Shown piece after piece: positions 45,031 through 56,476 of a DNA stretch of 64,000 nt (position 1 is its first letter; each line of letters begins with the position of its first letter). The stretch lies in contig NZ_JSXC01000018.1 of NCBI RefSeq assembly GCF_000803215.1, forward strand, positions 62,001-126,000. The letters run 5' to 3'. The notes below the pieces were generated by a model. It had not been told where the DNA came from, did no database searches, and saw nothing but the letters and a program-made list of their open reading frames with translations. A program made the position numbers and the translations under genes. This DNA comes from Pectobacterium fontis (GTDB taxonomy: Bacteria; Pseudomonadota; Gammaproteobacteria; Enterobacterales; Enterobacteriaceae).

Positions 45031-46491
45031 GTGAATACTCAACAACTGGCGAAACTACGTTCAATCGTGCCCGAGATGCATCGCGTCCGGCACATACACT
45101 TTGTCGGCATCGGCGGTGCTGGCATGGGTGGTATCGCCGAAGTGTTGGCCAACGAAGGTTATGAAATTAGTGGTTCCGATCTGGCACCGAATGCGGTGAC
45201 CCAGCAGTTGACCGAACTTGGCGCACAGATTTATTTCCACCACCGTGCGGAAAACGTATTGAATGCCAGCGTGGTGGTGGTGTCGAGTGCGATTACGCCG
45301 GATAACCCAGAAATTGTGGCCGCACATGACGCGCGAATTCCGGTGATCCGTCGCGCCGAGATGTTGGCGGAGCTGATGCGTTTTCGTCATGGTATTGCGA
45401 TCGCGGGGACGCACGGTAAGACGACGACAACGGCGATGGTTACTAGTATTTATGCGGAAGCAGGATTGGATCCAACGTTTGTGAACGGCGGATTGGTCAA
45501 GGCGGCGGGAACGCATGCGCGTTTGGGATCGAGCCGTTATCTGATTGCGGAAGCTGACGAAAGCGATGCATCTTTCCTGCATTTGCAGCCGATGGTGGCG
45601 ATTGTGACGAACATTGAAGCCGACCATATGGACACCTATCAGGGCGATTTTGAGAACCTGAAGCAGACGTTCATCAATTTCTTGCATAACCTGCCGTTTT
45701 ACGGCCAAGCGGTAATGTGTATTGATGATGCGGTCATTCGTGAGCTGTTGCCGCGTGTGGGTCGCCATATCACCACGTATGGCTTTAGCGATGATGCCGA
45801 TGTGCGCGTTGCTGGATATCACCAGACGGGGGCGCAAGGGCACTTTACGCTGGAGCGGAAAGATAAGCCGTTGCTAAACGTCACGTTGAATGCGCCGGGG
45901 CGCCATAATGCGCTCAACGCGGCGGCGGCGGTTGCCGTTGCGACGGATGAAGGCATTGACGATGAGGCGATTCTGCGCGCGCTTGAGCGTTTTCAGGGCA
46001 CCGGACGTCGCTTTGATTTTCTCGGCGAATATCCGCTTGAACTGGTGAATGGGCAAAGCGGCACGGCGATGTTGGTGGATGATTACGGTCACCATCCGAC
46101 GGAAGTGGACGCCACGATTAAAGCGGCGCGCGCCGGGTGGCCTCATAAGCGTTTGGTCATGATTTTTCAACCGCATCGTTATACGCGAACCCGCGATTTG
46201 TATGACGATTTCGCACATGTGTTATCACAGGTTGATGTGTTGCTGATGTTGGATGTGTATTCTGCGGGCGAATCGGCGATTCCAGGCGCAGACAGCCGTT
46301 CGCTGTGCCGTACGATTCGTGGAAGAGGTAAGATTGATCCGATTCTGGTAACGGATGCGGATACTTTACCGGAACTGTTGTCACAGGCGCTGCGAGGTGA
46401 AGACCTGATTCTGGTTCAGGGCGCTGGCAACATCGGCAAACTGGCGCGTAAACTGGCTGATTCCAAATTACAGCCGCAGATAAGTGAATGA
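45031..46491 (+). CDS. murC: UDP-MurNAc:L-Ala ligase MurC
   Basis: 486 aa (E. coli 491) from GTG 45031, preceded by AAAGGTAG at a longer than usual distance; the N-terminus [20 protein letters not shown] is the same as in E. coli, which fixes the start. Domains: [22 protein letters not shown] (nucleotide binding), [13 protein letters not shown] (ATP loop) and a C-terminal domain. It adds the first stem residue, L-alanine. A 63-bp gap before it is one of the few real gaps in the cluster. Confidence 0.97.
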   Translation: MNTQQLAKLRSIVPEMHRVRHIHFVGIGGAGMGGIAEVLANEGYEISGSDLAPNAVTQQLTELGAQIYFHHRAENVLNASVVVVSSAITPDNPEIVAAHDARIPVIRRAEMLAELMRFRHGIAIAGTHGKTTTTAMVTSIYAEAGLDPTFVNGGLVKAAGTHARLGSSRYLIAEADESDASFLHLQPMVAIVTNIEADHMDTYQGDFENLKQTFINFLHNLPFYGQAVMCIDDAVIRELLPRVGRHITTYGFSDDADVRVAGYHQTGAQGHFTLERKDKPLLNVTLNAPGRHNALNAAAAVAVATDEGIDDEAILRALERFQGTGRRFDFLGEYPLELVNGQSGTAMLVDDYGHHPTEVDATIKAARAGWPHKRLVMIFQPHRYTRTRDLYDDFAHVLSQVDVLLMLDVYSAGESAIPGADSRSLCRTIRGRGKIDPILVTDADTLPELLSQALRGEDLILVQGAGNIGKLARKLADSKLQPQISE

Positions 46492-46499
46492 GGAACATC

Positions 46500-47420
46500 A
46501 TGACTGAGAAAGTTGCTGTATTGCTTGGTGGAACCTCTGCCGAACGTGAAGTGTCGTTACTTTCCGGTCAGGCGGTTTTGGCTGGTCTGAAAGAAGCGGG
46601 CATTAATGCGCATGCGGTTGATACCCGTGATGTTCCGGTGACGACGCTGAAGGAAGAAGGCTTTACCAAGATTTTCATCGCCTTACATGGTCGTGGTGGC
46701 GAAGATGGTACATTGCAGGGCGTTCTGGAATTCCTGGGCTTGCCTTATACCGGTAGTGGCGTGATGGCATCTGCGCTGACGATGGATAAGCTCCGTACCA
46801 AACAGGTGTGGCAAGCGGTGGGGTTACCAGTATCACCCTATGTGGCACTGGATCGCCGCCAGTATTCAGAGATGGCGGCAAACGCATTATTGGCGAAGTT
46901 CACGCATCTCGGGTTGCCGCTGATCGTCAAGCCAAGCCGTGAAGGTTCCAGCGTTGGCATGAGTAAAGTCAATTCGCTGAGCGAACTGCCTGCTGCGTTA
47001 GAAGAGGCGTTCCGTCATGATGACGACATTCTGGTTGAGAAATGGCTGAGCGGCCCTGAGTATACGGTGGCTATTCTGGGTGATGAGGTGTTGCCTTCTA
47101 TCCGTATTCAGCCTGCGGGTACGTTTTACGACTATGAAGCGAAGTATTTATCGGATGATACGCAGTATTTCTGTCCGAGCGGTTTGCCAGACGAGCAAGA
47201 ACAGGCATTAGCGGGGCTGGCGATGGCGGCTTACCGTGCGGTGGGCTGTCGTGGTTGGGGACGCGTCGATTTTATGTTAGATAGTGACGGCGCTTTCTAT
47301 CTCCTTGAGGTAAATACGTCTCCGGGGATGACGAGCCACAGTCTGGTTCCTATGGCGGCACGTCAGCGGGGACTGACTTTCTCGCAACTGGTCGTGAAAA
47401 TTCTGGAGCATGCTGGCTGA
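46500..47420 (+). CDS. ddlB: D-alanine:D-alanine ligase B
   Basis: 306 aa, as in E. coli, from the ATG at 46500 ([20 protein letters not shown]) with GAGGAA upstream; the ATG at 46488 lies inside murC and is not needed. ATP-grasp enzyme with [41 protein letters not shown] and [21 protein letters not shown]. It makes the dipeptide used by MurF. Confidence 0.96.
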   Translation: MTEKVAVLLGGTSAEREVSLLSGQAVLAGLKEAGINAHAVDTRDVPVTTLKEEGFTKIFIALHGRGGEDGTLQGVLEFLGLPYTGSGVMASALTMDKLRTKQVWQAVGLPVSPYVALDRRQYSEMAANALLAKFTHLGLPLIVKPSREGSSVGMSKVNSLSELPAALEEAFRHDDDILVEKWLSGPEYTVAILGDEVLPSIRIQPAGTFYDYEAKYLSDDTQYFCPSGLPDEQEQALAGLAMAAYRAVGCRGWGRVDFMLDSDGAFYLLEVNTSPGMTSHSLVPMAARQRGLTFSQLVVKILEHAG

Positions 47421-47421
47421 T

Positions 47422-48252
47422 ATGTCGCAGGCAGCCCTGAATACGCGTGGACGAGAGCCTGAAACGAAAGGAACACGTCGCAGTAATGGAGGCCAATTGG
47501 CAGGGATTATTTTCCTGCTGATGGTAATAGGGACGATTGTCTGGGGAAGTTGGATGGTGGTGGGGTGGATGAAAGACGCCAGCCGTTTACCGCTCTCCCG
47601 AATGGCAGTGACAGGGGAAAGACAGTACACCACCAACGATGATATCCGTCAGGCAATTTTGTCATTGGGGGCGCCGGGAACGTTCATGACGCAGGATGTG
47701 AATGTGCTCCAGCAGCAGATTGAGCGTCTGCCGTGGATCAAACAGGCCAGCGTGCGTAAGCAATGGCCAGACGAATTAAAGATTCATCTGGTTGAATATG
47801 TTCCGGTAGCGCGTTGGAATGACCAGTTAATGGTTGATGAACAAGGTAATTCGTTCAGCGTACCGGCCGAGCGCATTGGTAATCGCAAAATGCCATTGCT
47901 GTATGGCCCGGAAGGTAGCGAGACCGAAGTACTGGAAGGCTATCGCACCATGAGCCAGGCATTGGCCGCTGGGAAGTTTACGTTAAAGACGGTAGCGATG
48001 AGTGCGCGACATTCGTGGCAGTTGGGATTAGATGATGATACTCGCCTGGAGTTGGGGCGGGATGATAGAGCCAAACGTCTGCAACGCTTTATCGAGCTGT
48101 ATCCGCTGTTACAGCGGCAGGCTCAGAGCGAAAACAAACGTATCAGCCATGTGGACTTGCGGTATGACAGCGGGGCTGCAATAGGCTGGGCTCCAGCCTT
48201 GCTTGATCAGCAAAATCAACCGGTTGATCAGCAACGAGTTGGTCAGCAATAA
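47422..48252 (+). CDS. ftsQ: Cell division protein FtsQ
   Basis: 276 aa, the E. coli length, from the ATG at 47422 ([17 protein letters not shown]). Short cytoplasmic part, one membrane segment ([24 protein letters not shown]), a POTRA domain ([21 protein letters not shown]) and a periplasmic beta domain ([30 protein letters not shown]). It scaffolds FtsB and FtsL at the divisome. The C-terminal tail is Gln-rich. After the TAA stop the same frame stays open for 18 Gln-rich codons to a TGA that overlaps the ftsA ATG, which suggests a recent truncation of the tail. Confidence 0.95.
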   Translation: MSQAALNTRGREPETKGTRRSNGGQLAGIIFLLMVIGTIVWGSWMVVGWMKDASRLPLSRMAVTGERQYTTNDDIRQAILSLGAPGTFMTQDVNVLQQQIERLPWIKQASVRKQWPDELKIHLVEYVPVARWNDQLMVDEQGNSFSVPAERIGNRKMPLLYGPEGSETEVLEGYRTMSQALAAGKFTLKTVAMSARHSWQLGLDDDTRLELGRDDRAKRLQRFIELYPLLQRQAQSENKRISHVDLRYDSGAAIGWAPALLDQQNQPVDQQRVGQQ

Positions 48253-48305
48253 GACATTGATCAGCAACAGAACAGTAACCAGAAACAGGCACAGGCTAAA
48301 CAACA

Positions 48306-49562
48306 ATGATCAAGTCGACGGACAGAAAACTGGTAGTTGGGCTGGAAATCGGTACAGCAAAAGTGGCTGCGCTGGTAGGGGAAGTTCTGCCCGATGGCAT
48401 GGTCAACATTATTGGCGTAGGCAGTTGCCCGTCACGCGGTATGGATAAAGGCGGCGTAAACGATCTGGAATCGGTCGTGAAATGTGTTCAGCGCGCTATT
48501 GATCAGGCTGAGTTGATGGCAGACTGCCAGATCTCTTCCGTCTATCTGGCGCTCTCGGGAAAACACATCAGTTGCCAGAATGAAATAGGGATGGTGCCTA
48601 TTTCAGAAGAAGAGGTCACGCAGGATGACGTGGAAAGCGTGGTGCATACCGCCAAATCCGTACGCGTGCGTGATGAACACCGTGTCCTTCATGTGATCCC
48701 ACAGGAGTACGCGATTGATTATCAGGAAGGGATTAAAAACCCGGTTGGCTTATCCGGCGTGCGTATGCAGGCGAAAGTCCACCTGATAACCTGCCATAAC
48801 GATATGGCGAAGAATATTGTTAAAGCCGTGGAGCGCTGCGGTTTAAAGGTCGATCAACTGATTTTTGCGGGTCTGGCTTCCAGTTATGCGGTGTTGACTG
48901 AAGACGAACGTGAGCTAGGCGTGTGCGTTGTGGATATCGGTGGCGGTACAATGGATATCGCGGTCTATACTGGCGGCGCGCTGCGACACACTAAAGTGAT
49001 TCCGTATGCAGGTAATGTGGTCACGAGCGATATTGCTTACGCGTTTGGTACGCCGCCGACGGATGCCGAAGCGATCAAGGTGCGCCATGGGTGTGCATTA
49101 GGTGCGATCGTCGGCAAAGATGAAAACGTGGAGGTCCCGAGCGTTGGAGGACGTCCACCCCGCAGTCTGCAAAGACAGACACTGGCGGAAGTGATTGAAC
49201 CACGTTACACCGAGTTGTTGAATCTGGTGAACGATGAACTTTTACAGTTGCAGGAGCAGTTGCGTCAGCAAGGCGTGAAGCACCACTTGGCCGCCGGGAT
49301 TGTGCTGACAGGCGGTGCCGCGCAAATAGACGGTCTGGCGGCCTGTGCGCAACGTGTGTTCCACACACAGGTGCGTATTGGACAACCCATGAACATAACA
49401 GGGCTGACGGATTATGCCCAAGAGCCTTATTACTCAACGGCGGTTGGATTGCTGCATTACGGGAAAGAATCTCATCTGGGTGGTGAGCATGAAGTCGAAA
49501 AACGTGCCTCAGTGAGCAACTGGTTCAAGCGAATCAATAGCTGGTTGAGGAAAGAATTTTAA
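48306..49562 (+). CDS. ftsA: Cell division protein FtsA
   Basis: 418 aa actin-like ATPase (E. coli 420). Motifs: LVVGLEIGTAKVAALVGEV, VCVVDIGGGTMDIAVYTGGAL, VLTGGAAQIDGL, and the C-terminal amphipathic membrane-targeting helix SNWFKRINSWLRKEF. It tethers FtsZ filaments to the inner membrane and recruits later divisome proteins. Confidence 0.97.
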   Translation: MIKSTDRKLVVGLEIGTAKVAALVGEVLPDGMVNIIGVGSCPSRGMDKGGVNDLESVVKCVQRAIDQAELMADCQISSVYLALSGKHISCQNEIGMVPISEEEVTQDDVESVVHTAKSVRVRDEHRVLHVIPQEYAIDYQEGIKNPVGLSGVRMQAKVHLITCHNDMAKNIVKAVERCGLKVDQLIFAGLASSYAVLTEDERELGVCVVDIGGGTMDIAVYTGGALRHTKVIPYAGNVVTSDIAYAFGTPPTDAEAIKVRHGCALGAIVGKDENVEVPSVGGRPPRSLQRQTLAEVIEPRYTELLNLVNDELLQLQEQLRQQGVKHHLAAGIVLTGGAAQIDGLAACAQRVFHTQVRIGQPMNITGLTDYAQEPYYSTAVGLLHYGKESHLGGEHEVEKRASVSNWFKRINSWLRKEF

Positions 49563-49630
49563 TTTTATCAAAGAGATCACCTGGCACAGTTTTCTGATCT
49601 CGAAGTTACAGGCACAAACGGAGAGAAATT

Positions 49631-50782
49631 ATGTTTGAACCAATGGAATTAACCAACGACGCGGTGATTAAAGTCATCGGCGTCGGTGGCGGCGGCGGTA
49701 ACGCCGTTGAACACATGGTGCGTGAACGCATCGAAGGCGTCGAGTTCTTCGCAGTCAATACGGATGCGCAGGCATTACGTAAAACGGCGGTTGGTCAGAC
49801 GATCCAGATCGGTAGCGGCATTACCAAAGGTCTGGGCGCAGGCGCTAACCCGGAAGTTGGCCGTAATTCGGCTGAAGAAGATCGCGAAGCGCTGCGTTCA
49901 GCACTGGAAGGTGCCGACATGGTGTTTATCGCCGCCGGTATGGGCGGTGGCACGGGTACAGGCGCTGCGCCAGTGGTGGCAGAAGTCGCAAAAGATCTGG
50001 GCATTCTGACCGTCGCGGTGGTGACCAAGCCTTTCAACTTTGAAGGCAAAAAACGTATGGCGTTTGCGGAACAGGGGATCGCTGAACTGTCTAAGCACGT
50101 CGACTCTCTGATCACCATTCCAAACGACAAGCTGCTGAAAGTGCTCGGGCGCGGTATTTCCCTGCTGGACGCATTTGGCGCGGCAAACGATGTGCTGAAA
50201 GGTGCGGTACAGGGTATCGCCGAGCTTATCACTCGCCCAGGCCTGATGAACGTCGACTTTGCTGACGTGCGTACCGTGATGTCCGAAATGGGCTATGCCA
50301 TGATGGGTTCCGGCGTTGCGCGCGGTGAAGACCGTGCAGAAGAAGCCGCTGAAATGGCGATCTCCAGCCCACTGCTGGAAGATATCGATCTGTCCGGTGC
50401 GCGCGGCGTGCTGGTTAACATTACGGCGGGCTTTGATCTGCGCCTGGATGAATTCGAGACGGTCGGTAATACCATTCGTGCATTCGCGTCCGACAATGCG
50501 ACAGTCGTCATCGGTACGTCGCTTGATCCGGAAATGAATGATGAACTGCGTGTCACGGTCGTTGCAACGGGTATCGGTATGGACAAACGTCCTGAGATTA
50601 CGCTGGTGACGAACAAGCAGGCCAGCCAGCCTGTGATGGATCATCGCTATCAGCAGCATGGTATGACGCCACTGGCGCAGGAAAAGCCGGCTGCTAAAGT
50701 GGTTAACGACCAGAGCCCGCAGACAAATAAAGAGCCAGACTATCTGGATATCCCGGCGTTTCTGCGTAAGCAGGCAGACTAA
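49631..50782 (+). CDS. ftsZ: Cell division protein FtsZ
   Basis: 383 aa, the E. coli length. Tubulin-like GTPase that forms the Z ring. The signature [17 protein letters not shown] (near residue 103), the T7-loop region ([15 protein letters not shown]) and the conserved C-terminal peptide [14 protein letters not shown], which binds FtsA, ZipA and ZapD, are all present. A 68-bp gap separates it from ftsA. Confidence 0.98.
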   Translation: MFEPMELTNDAVIKVIGVGGGGGNAVEHMVRERIEGVEFFAVNTDAQALRKTAVGQTIQIGSGITKGLGAGANPEVGRNSAEEDREALRSALEGADMVFIAAGMGGGTGTGAAPVVAEVAKDLGILTVAVVTKPFNFEGKKRMAFAEQGIAELSKHVDSLITIPNDKLLKVLGRGISLLDAFGAANDVLKGAVQGIAELITRPGLMNVDFADVRTVMSEMGYAMMGSGVARGEDRAEEAAEMAISSPLLEDIDLSGARGVLVNITAGFDLRLDEFETVGNTIRAFASDNATVVIGTSLDPEMNDELRVTVVATGIGMDKRPEITLVTNKQASQPVMDHRYQQHGMTPLAQEKPAAKVVNDQSPQTNKEPDYLDIPAFLRKQAD

Positions 50783-50853
50783 TTTGCTGCCAGATAACGT
50801 TGGAATCTCCGCTCTTTGTGCTAAACTGTGCCACCGAACCTGGTGTATACTAG

Positions 50854-51804
<951 letters not shown>

Positions 51805-51816
51805 CGCCTGACGTTA

Positions 51817-52344
51817 TCACTTCTTATTACGACTGGTTTTACTGGTACTCTCTCCGGCTAGTGAGGCCAGTCGTTCTAATATCTTTCTCAGTTTTTCCGG
51901 GCTGTTGCCTGCTAATGTCCTCAATGTTTCCGCACTTTGTTCACTCAACTGACGCAATGGTTTGTCGTCGACATTTTCCGTCGCTGCAATGTCACTATTT
52001 TTCACGATTTCATGCCCTTTTGCGGCAAGCGTTGGATTAATCCTGATGTCGATTGAAGCCAATGATGGTAGTATTTGTGCGCGTAATGCAGAGAGCAGCG
52101 CAGGTTGTTCGTAACGTAACCGCATCAGCCAACTGGCGTTGGCGGTTTCCAGTATCAGTAAACCTTGCCGGTAATTAGCGACGCGGCACCATGGGTGCAA
52201 CGGTGCAGGCAGTAATCCGCGTACGGCACGGTTGAGTTTTATTAAGGCGATAGCGCGCTGTTGCACATCGTGTAGCGGGCCTTTACCCGACATGGATGCG
52301 TTATCAAACAGAAATTCCAGTGATTGTGGGCGGCTATCACGCAT
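51817..52344 (-). CDS. DUF721 (DciA-family) protein
   Basis: 175 aa. Residues about 20-100 resemble the DUF721 domain (VQQRAIALIKLNRAVRGLLPAPLHPWCRVANYRQGLLILETANASW, then LRAQILPSLASIDIRINP); the C-terminal part is charged and probably disordered. In many bacteria DUF721 proteins are DciA, a loader or activator of the DnaB replicative helicase; in enterobacteria that use the phage-derived DnaC loader the role of a DciA relative is unclear. It is convergent with lpxC and diverges from secM. E. coli K-12 has no equivalent at this site. The family is likely; the function is inference. Confidence 0.72.
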   Translation of the reverse strand: MRDSRPQSLEFLFDNASMSGKGPLHDVQQRAIALIKLNRAVRGLLPAPLHPWCRVANYRQGLLILETANASWLMRLRYEQPALLSALRAQILPSLASIDIRINPTLAAKGHEIVKNSDIAATENVDDKPLRQLSEQSAETLRTLAGNSPEKLRKILERLASLAGESTSKTSRNKK

Positions 52345-52371
52345 AGGCCTGGCTCCGGTGGATGTTAACTC

Positions 52372-52887
52372 GTGATCGGTATTCTAAATCGTTGGCGACA
52401 ATTTGGCAGACGTTATTTCTGGCCGCATCTCTTATTAGGGATGGTCGCGGCGAGTCTTGGCCTGCCGACAAGCCTGAATGAATCACAGGATATCGCCTCA
52501 CTACCTAACTCAACATCCAGCGTTAGCCGCCAAAATAGCGTATCACTAAACCTGACCGATCTGGTGGCGCTGAAGGAAGCGCATCGACGCTCGTCCTACG
52601 GCGTTGATTACTGGCATCAGCATGCGATTCGTACGGTAATTCGTCACCTTTCCTTTGCGCTGACGACGCCACAAACGGTCAGCGCCCAGCAGGTTGACGA
52701 GCTACAACCCCATTCTCTGGTTTTGCTGGATACGCTCAATGCGTTGCTGACGCAGGATTTCCAGTATCCCTTTGTGATCTCCCCGCATACGGGGCGAGTC
52801 ACTTTTTATCCCCAGGCACATCATCAAATCGGCATCTGGCTTGCCCAAATTCGTGGCATCCGTGCCGGGCCTTCTCTCTTCAGTTGA
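52372..52887 (+). CDS. secM: SecM secretion monitor (arrest peptide regulating secA)
   Basis: 171 aa from GTG 52372 (E. coli 170). The N-terminus MIGILNRWRQFGRRYFWPHLLLGMVAASLGLP is a long export signal nearly the same as in E. coli, and VDYWHQHAIRTVIRHLSFAL follows. The C-terminal arrest region keeps Trp and the essential GIRAGP (W-LAQIR-GIRAGP), followed by four residues. Ribosome stalling there opens the secM-secA mRNA hairpin and raises SecA synthesis when export is slow. Two arrest positions differ from E. coli: Phe150 is His and Ile156 is Leu. secA starts 110 bp downstream. Confidence 0.93.
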   Translation: MIGILNRWRQFGRRYFWPHLLLGMVAASLGLPTSLNESQDIASLPNSTSSVSRQNSVSLNLTDLVALKEAHRRSSYGVDYWHQHAIRTVIRHLSFALTTPQTVSAQQVDELQPHSLVLLDTLNALLTQDFQYPFVISPHTGRVTFYPQAHHQIGIWLAQIRGIRAGPSLFS

Positions 52888-52997
52888 ATGTGTAATGAAT
52901 AATTAGCTGAAGAGATTTCTCCCGTTTTCGCCGAGTTTCTCAGTTTTCGATGTTGTATTGCCACTGAATACGTGGCATTTGTGAGATTAAAACTATT

Positions 52998-55700
52998 ATG
53001 GTCATGAATATCCTAACCAAAATTTTTGGTAGTCGTAACGATCGTACGCTGCGCCGTATGCGTAAAAATGTTGATGTTATCGGTCGTTTAGAACCAGAAA
53101 TGGAAAAACTTTCAGATGCGGAACTGCAAGCAAAAACGCAGGAGTTCCGTGCCCGTCTGGAGAAAGGTGAGACGCTGGAGAAGCTGTTGCCGGAGGCCTT
53201 CGCGGTAGTTCGTGAATCCAGTAAGCGTGTATTTGGCATGCGTCACTTCGATGTGCAGCTTATCGGCGGTATGGTACTGAACGAGCGCTGTATCGCAGAG
53301 ATGCGTACCGGTGAAGGTAAAACCTTAACGGCAACGTTGCCAGCGTATCTGAATGCGCTGACGGGGCGCGGTGTACACGTAGTGACGGTGAACGACTATC
53401 TGGCACAGCGTGACGCCGAAAATAACCGTCCGTTGTTTGAATTCCTTGGCCTGAGCGTTGGTATCAACCTGCCGGGCATGCCTGCTCCGGCGAAGCGCGA
53501 AGCCTATGCCGCAGACATCACCTACGGGACTAATAACGAATACGGGTTTGACTACCTGCGTGACAACATGGCGTTCAGCCCCGAAGAGCGCGTACAGCGT
53601 AAATTGTACTACGCGCTGGTGGATGAGGTTGACTCCATTCTGATCGATGAAGCCCGTACGCCGCTGATTATTTCCGGCCCGGCTGAAGATAGCTCTGAGC
53701 TATATATCAGCGTCAATAAAATCATTCCTCACCTGATCCGTCAGGAGAAAGAAGATTCAGATACCTTCCACGGCGAAGGCCATTTCTCTGTTGATGAGAA
53801 AGCGCGTCAGATTAACCTCACCGAGCGTGGCCTGGTTCTGGTAGAAGAACTGTTGGTGAAAGAAGGCATTATGGAAGAGGGGGAGTCACTGTACTCTCCG
53901 ACGAACATTATGCTGATGCACCATGTGACCGCCGCGTTGCGCGCGCATGTGCTGTTTACTCGTGACGTCGATTACATCGTGAAAGACGGTGAAGTGATCA
54001 TCGTTGATGAACACACGGGGCGTACCATGCAGGGTCGTCGCTGGTCTGATGGGCTGCATCAGGCGGTGGAAGCGAAAGAGAAGGTGGCCATTCAGAATGA
54101 AAACCAGACGCTGGCTTCCATTACCTTCCAGAACTATTTCCGCCTGTATGAAAAATTGGCAGGTATGACTGGTACGGCAGATACCGAAGCGTTCGAGTTC
54201 AGCTCGATCTATAAGCTGGATACGATTGTGGTGCCAACCAACCGTCCGATGATTCGTAAGGACTTGCCTGATTTGGTCTACATGACCGAGCAGGAAAAAA
54301 TCGATGCCATCATTGAAGATATCAAAGATCGTTCCGCAAAAGGCCAGCCGATTCTGGTCGGTACGATCTCCATCGAGAAATCGGAAGTGGTTTCTCATGC
54401 GCTGGAAAAAGCGGGTATCAAGCATAACGTGTTGAATGCGAAATTCCATGCCATGGAAGCCGATATCGTTGCTCAGGCTGGTCAGTCGGGGGCGGTTACT
54501 ATCGCGACCAACATGGCCGGTCGTGGTACGGATATCGTGCTGGGCGGGAGCTGGCAGTCGGAAGTGGCGCTGCTGGAAAACCCGGATGACGCGCAAATTG
54601 CAGAAGTCAAAGCGGCCTGGAAAGTGCGCCACGATGCGGTATTGGCGGCGGGTGGTTTGCATATTATCGGTACGGAGCGCCATGAGTCTCGTCGTATCGA
54701 TAACCAACTACGTGGCCGTTCCGGTCGTCAGGGGGATGCAGGGTCATCACGCTTCTATTTGTCGATGGAAGATGCGCTGATGCGTATTTTCGCCTCCGAT
54801 CGTGTTTCCAATATGATGCGTAAACTGGGTATGAAACCGGGTGAAGCCATAGAGCACCCGTGGGTCACCAAAGCGATTGCTAACGCTCAGCGCAAAGTGG
54901 AAAGCCGTAACTTTGATATTCGTAAGCAACTGCTGGAATACGATGATGTGGCGAACGACCAGCGTCGCGCGATCTATACTCAACGTAACGAACTGCTCGA
55001 CGTGTCTGATATCAGCGAAACCATCACCAGTATTCGCGAGGATGTGTTTAAAGCGACTATCGACAGCTATATTCCGCCAGAGTCTCTGGAAGAAATGTGG
55101 GATACGGAAGGTCTGGAACAGCGCCTCAAGAACGATTTCGATCTGGATATGCCGATCAAAGCGTGGCTGGATAAAGAGCCTGAACTGCATGAAGAAACGC
55201 TGCGTGAGCGTATTTTCCAGCAGGCGATTGAAATTTATCAGCGTAAAGAAGAGGTGGTTGGCAGTGAGGTCATGCGCAACTTTGAAAAAGGCGTGATGTT
55301 ACAGACACTGGATTCTTTGTGGAAAGAGCATCTGGCGGCAATGGATTACCTGCGTCAGGGCATCCATTTGCGCGGCTACGCACAGAAAGATCCGAAGCAG
55401 GAATATAAGCGCGAGTCGTTCTCTATGTTTGCCGCGATGCTGGAGTCACTGAAATATGAAGTGATCAGCACGCTGAGCAAAGTCCAGGTGAGGATGCCGG
55501 AAGAGATTGAAGCGCTGGAGCAGCAACGTCGTGAAGAAGCCGAACGTTTGGCGCAGCAGCAACGGTTGAGTCATCAGGAAGAAGATAGCCTGAATACCGG
55601 TTCATCGGCTCAGGCTGAGCGTAAAATTGGGCGTAACGATCCTTGCCCATGTGGTTCAGGCAAGAAATATAAGCAGTGCCATGGCCGCTTACAGAAATAA
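52998..55700 (+). CDS. secA: Preprotein translocase ATPase SecA
   Basis: 900 aa (E. coli 901). Motor of the Sec pathway: Walker [19 protein letters not shown] (near residue 102), [20 protein letters not shown], and helicase motif [21 protein letters not shown]. The C-terminal zinc-binding tail [13 protein letters not shown], which binds SecB and phospholipid, is intact. Starts at the first of two ATGs ([16 protein letters not shown] aligns with the E. coli start). Regulated by the upstream SecM arrest peptide. Confidence 0.98.
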   Translation: MVMNILTKIFGSRNDRTLRRMRKNVDVIGRLEPEMEKLSDAELQAKTQEFRARLEKGETLEKLLPEAFAVVRESSKRVFGMRHFDVQLIGGMVLNERCIAEMRTGEGKTLTATLPAYLNALTGRGVHVVTVNDYLAQRDAENNRPLFEFLGLSVGINLPGMPAPAKREAYAADITYGTNNEYGFDYLRDNMAFSPEERVQRKLYYALVDEVDSILIDEARTPLIISGPAEDSSELYISVNKIIPHLIRQEKEDSDTFHGEGHFSVDEKARQINLTERGLVLVEELLVKEGIMEEGESLYSPTNIMLMHHVTAALRAHVLFTRDVDYIVKDGEVIIVDEHTGRTMQGRRWSDGLHQAVEAKEKVAIQNENQTLASITFQNYFRLYEKLAGMTGTADTEAFEFSSIYKLDTIVVPTNRPMIRKDLPDLVYMTEQEKIDAIIEDIKDRSAKGQPILVGTISIEKSEVVSHALEKAGIKHNVLNAKFHAMEADIVAQAGQSGAVTIATNMAGRGTDIVLGGSWQSEVALLENPDDAQIAEVKAAWKVRHDAVLAAGGLHIIGTERHESRRIDNQLRGRSGRQGDAGSSRFYLSMEDALMRIFASDRVSNMMRKLGMKPGEAIEHPWVTKAIANAQRKVESRNFDIRKQLLEYDDVANDQRRAIYTQRNELLDVSDISETITSIREDVFKATIDSYIPPESLEEMWDTEGLEQRLKNDFDLDMPIKAWLDKEPELHEETLRERIFQQAIEIYQRKEEVVGSEVMRNFEKGVMLQTLDSLWKEHLAAMDYLRQGIHLRGYAQKDPKQEYKRESFSMFAAMLESLKYEVISTLSKVQVRMPEEIEALEQQRREEAERLAQQQRLSHQEEDSLNTGSSAQAERKIGRNDPCPCGSGKKYKQCHGRLQK

Positions 55701-55732
55701 CTGACTGCTGAAGCCAGTGATTAACATGTGAT

Positions 55733-55767
55733 AAGTACAAGGGCGGTCGTTGACCGCCCTTGTACTT
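55733..55767. terminator. Perfect hairpin between secA and mutT
   Basis: AAGTACAAGGGCGGTC and GACCGCCCTTGTACTT form a 16-bp perfect stem with a GTT loop. It lies 32 bp after the secA stop and 24 bp before the mutT ATG. There is no T run beyond CTT, so it may attenuate or process the transcript rather than end it fully. Confidence 0.68.
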
Positions 55768-55791
55768 GAGAAGAACCTGATAGGAAGTGTC

Positions 55792-56187
55792 ATGACACAA
55801 AAACAGCTATCCGTTGCGGTGGGAATCATTCGTAATACAGAGCAGCAATATTTCATTGCTCGTCGTCCTGATGGCGTCCATATGGCAGGAATGTGGGAAT
55901 TTCCCGGCGGAAAAATTGAAGAGGGTGAAACACCTGAAGAGGGGCTGATTCGCGAACTGCGCGAGGAAACGGGCATCGAAGCTACCGCGCCACAGCCACT
56001 AAATACTAAAACGTTTTCTACACCGGAAAGGGTCATCACGCTTCATTTCTTTCTGGTTGAAAGCTGGCAAGGGGAACCCTATGGTCGGGAAGGTCAGGCA
56101 TCGCGCTGGGTGAGTGTAGAAGCATTACATGAGGAGGAGTTTCCGCCAGCGAATGTGGAAATGATCCGCTGGCTGAAATCGCTTTAA
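55792..56187 (+). CDS. mutT: 8-oxo-dGTP diphosphatase MutT
   Basis: 131 aa (E. coli 129) from the ATG at 55792 (MTQKQLSVAVGIIRN) with AGGAAG upstream. The Nudix box GGKIEEGETPEEGLIRELREETGIE spans residues about 39-63 and holds the metal-binding glutamates. It hydrolyses 8-oxo-dGTP and prevents A:T to C:G mutation. It follows secA as in E. coli and is convergent with yacG. Confidence 0.96.
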   Translation: MTQKQLSVAVGIIRNTEQQYFIARRPDGVHMAGMWEFPGGKIEEGETPEEGLIRELREETGIEATAPQPLNTKTFSTPERVITLHFFLVESWQGEPYGREGQASRWVSVEALHEEEFPPANVEMIRWLKSL

Positions 56188-56227
56188 TCTATACCTGCCC
56201 GCACATTGTTATAGCGAAACGTGGTGG

Positions 56228-56422
56228 TTATCGCGTTTCGCTCCAGTCTTCACTATCAGAAACGATATCATCACTTGGAATGCGTTTTTCTTCATCAGCC
56301 CATTCACCCAGATCGATAAGCTGACAACGCTTGCTGCAAAATGGGCGATAGATGCTGGCTGCTTCCCAAATGACTGTCTGCTTGCAAGTTGGGCACTTTA
56401 CCGTGGTAATTTCTGTCGTCAT
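56228..56422 (-). CDS. yacG: DNA gyrase inhibitor YacG
   Basis: 64 aa zinc protein (E. coli 65). The zinc ligands are in CPTCK and CSKRC, and the acidic C-terminal tail ([20 protein letters not shown]) is the part that contacts GyrB. It is 54 bp downstream of zapD on the same strand. Confidence 0.95.
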   Translation of the reverse strand: MTTEITTVKCPTCKQTVIWEAASIYRPFCSKRCQLIDLGEWADEEKRIPSDDIVSDSEDWSETR

Positions 56423-56476
56423 AACACTCTTTTCACTCTACTTACTGCTTAATGTGTTCTTGTTTGCTCAGGCTGT

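Noticed and set aside
45061-45843. 260-codon frame opposite murC
   Set aside because: Antisense shadow of a confident gene.
49898-50659. 253-codon frame opposite ftsZ
   Set aside because: Antisense shadow rich in His and Arg with no domain.
53886-54707. 273-codon frame opposite secA
   Set aside because: Antisense shadow; no start signal or domain.
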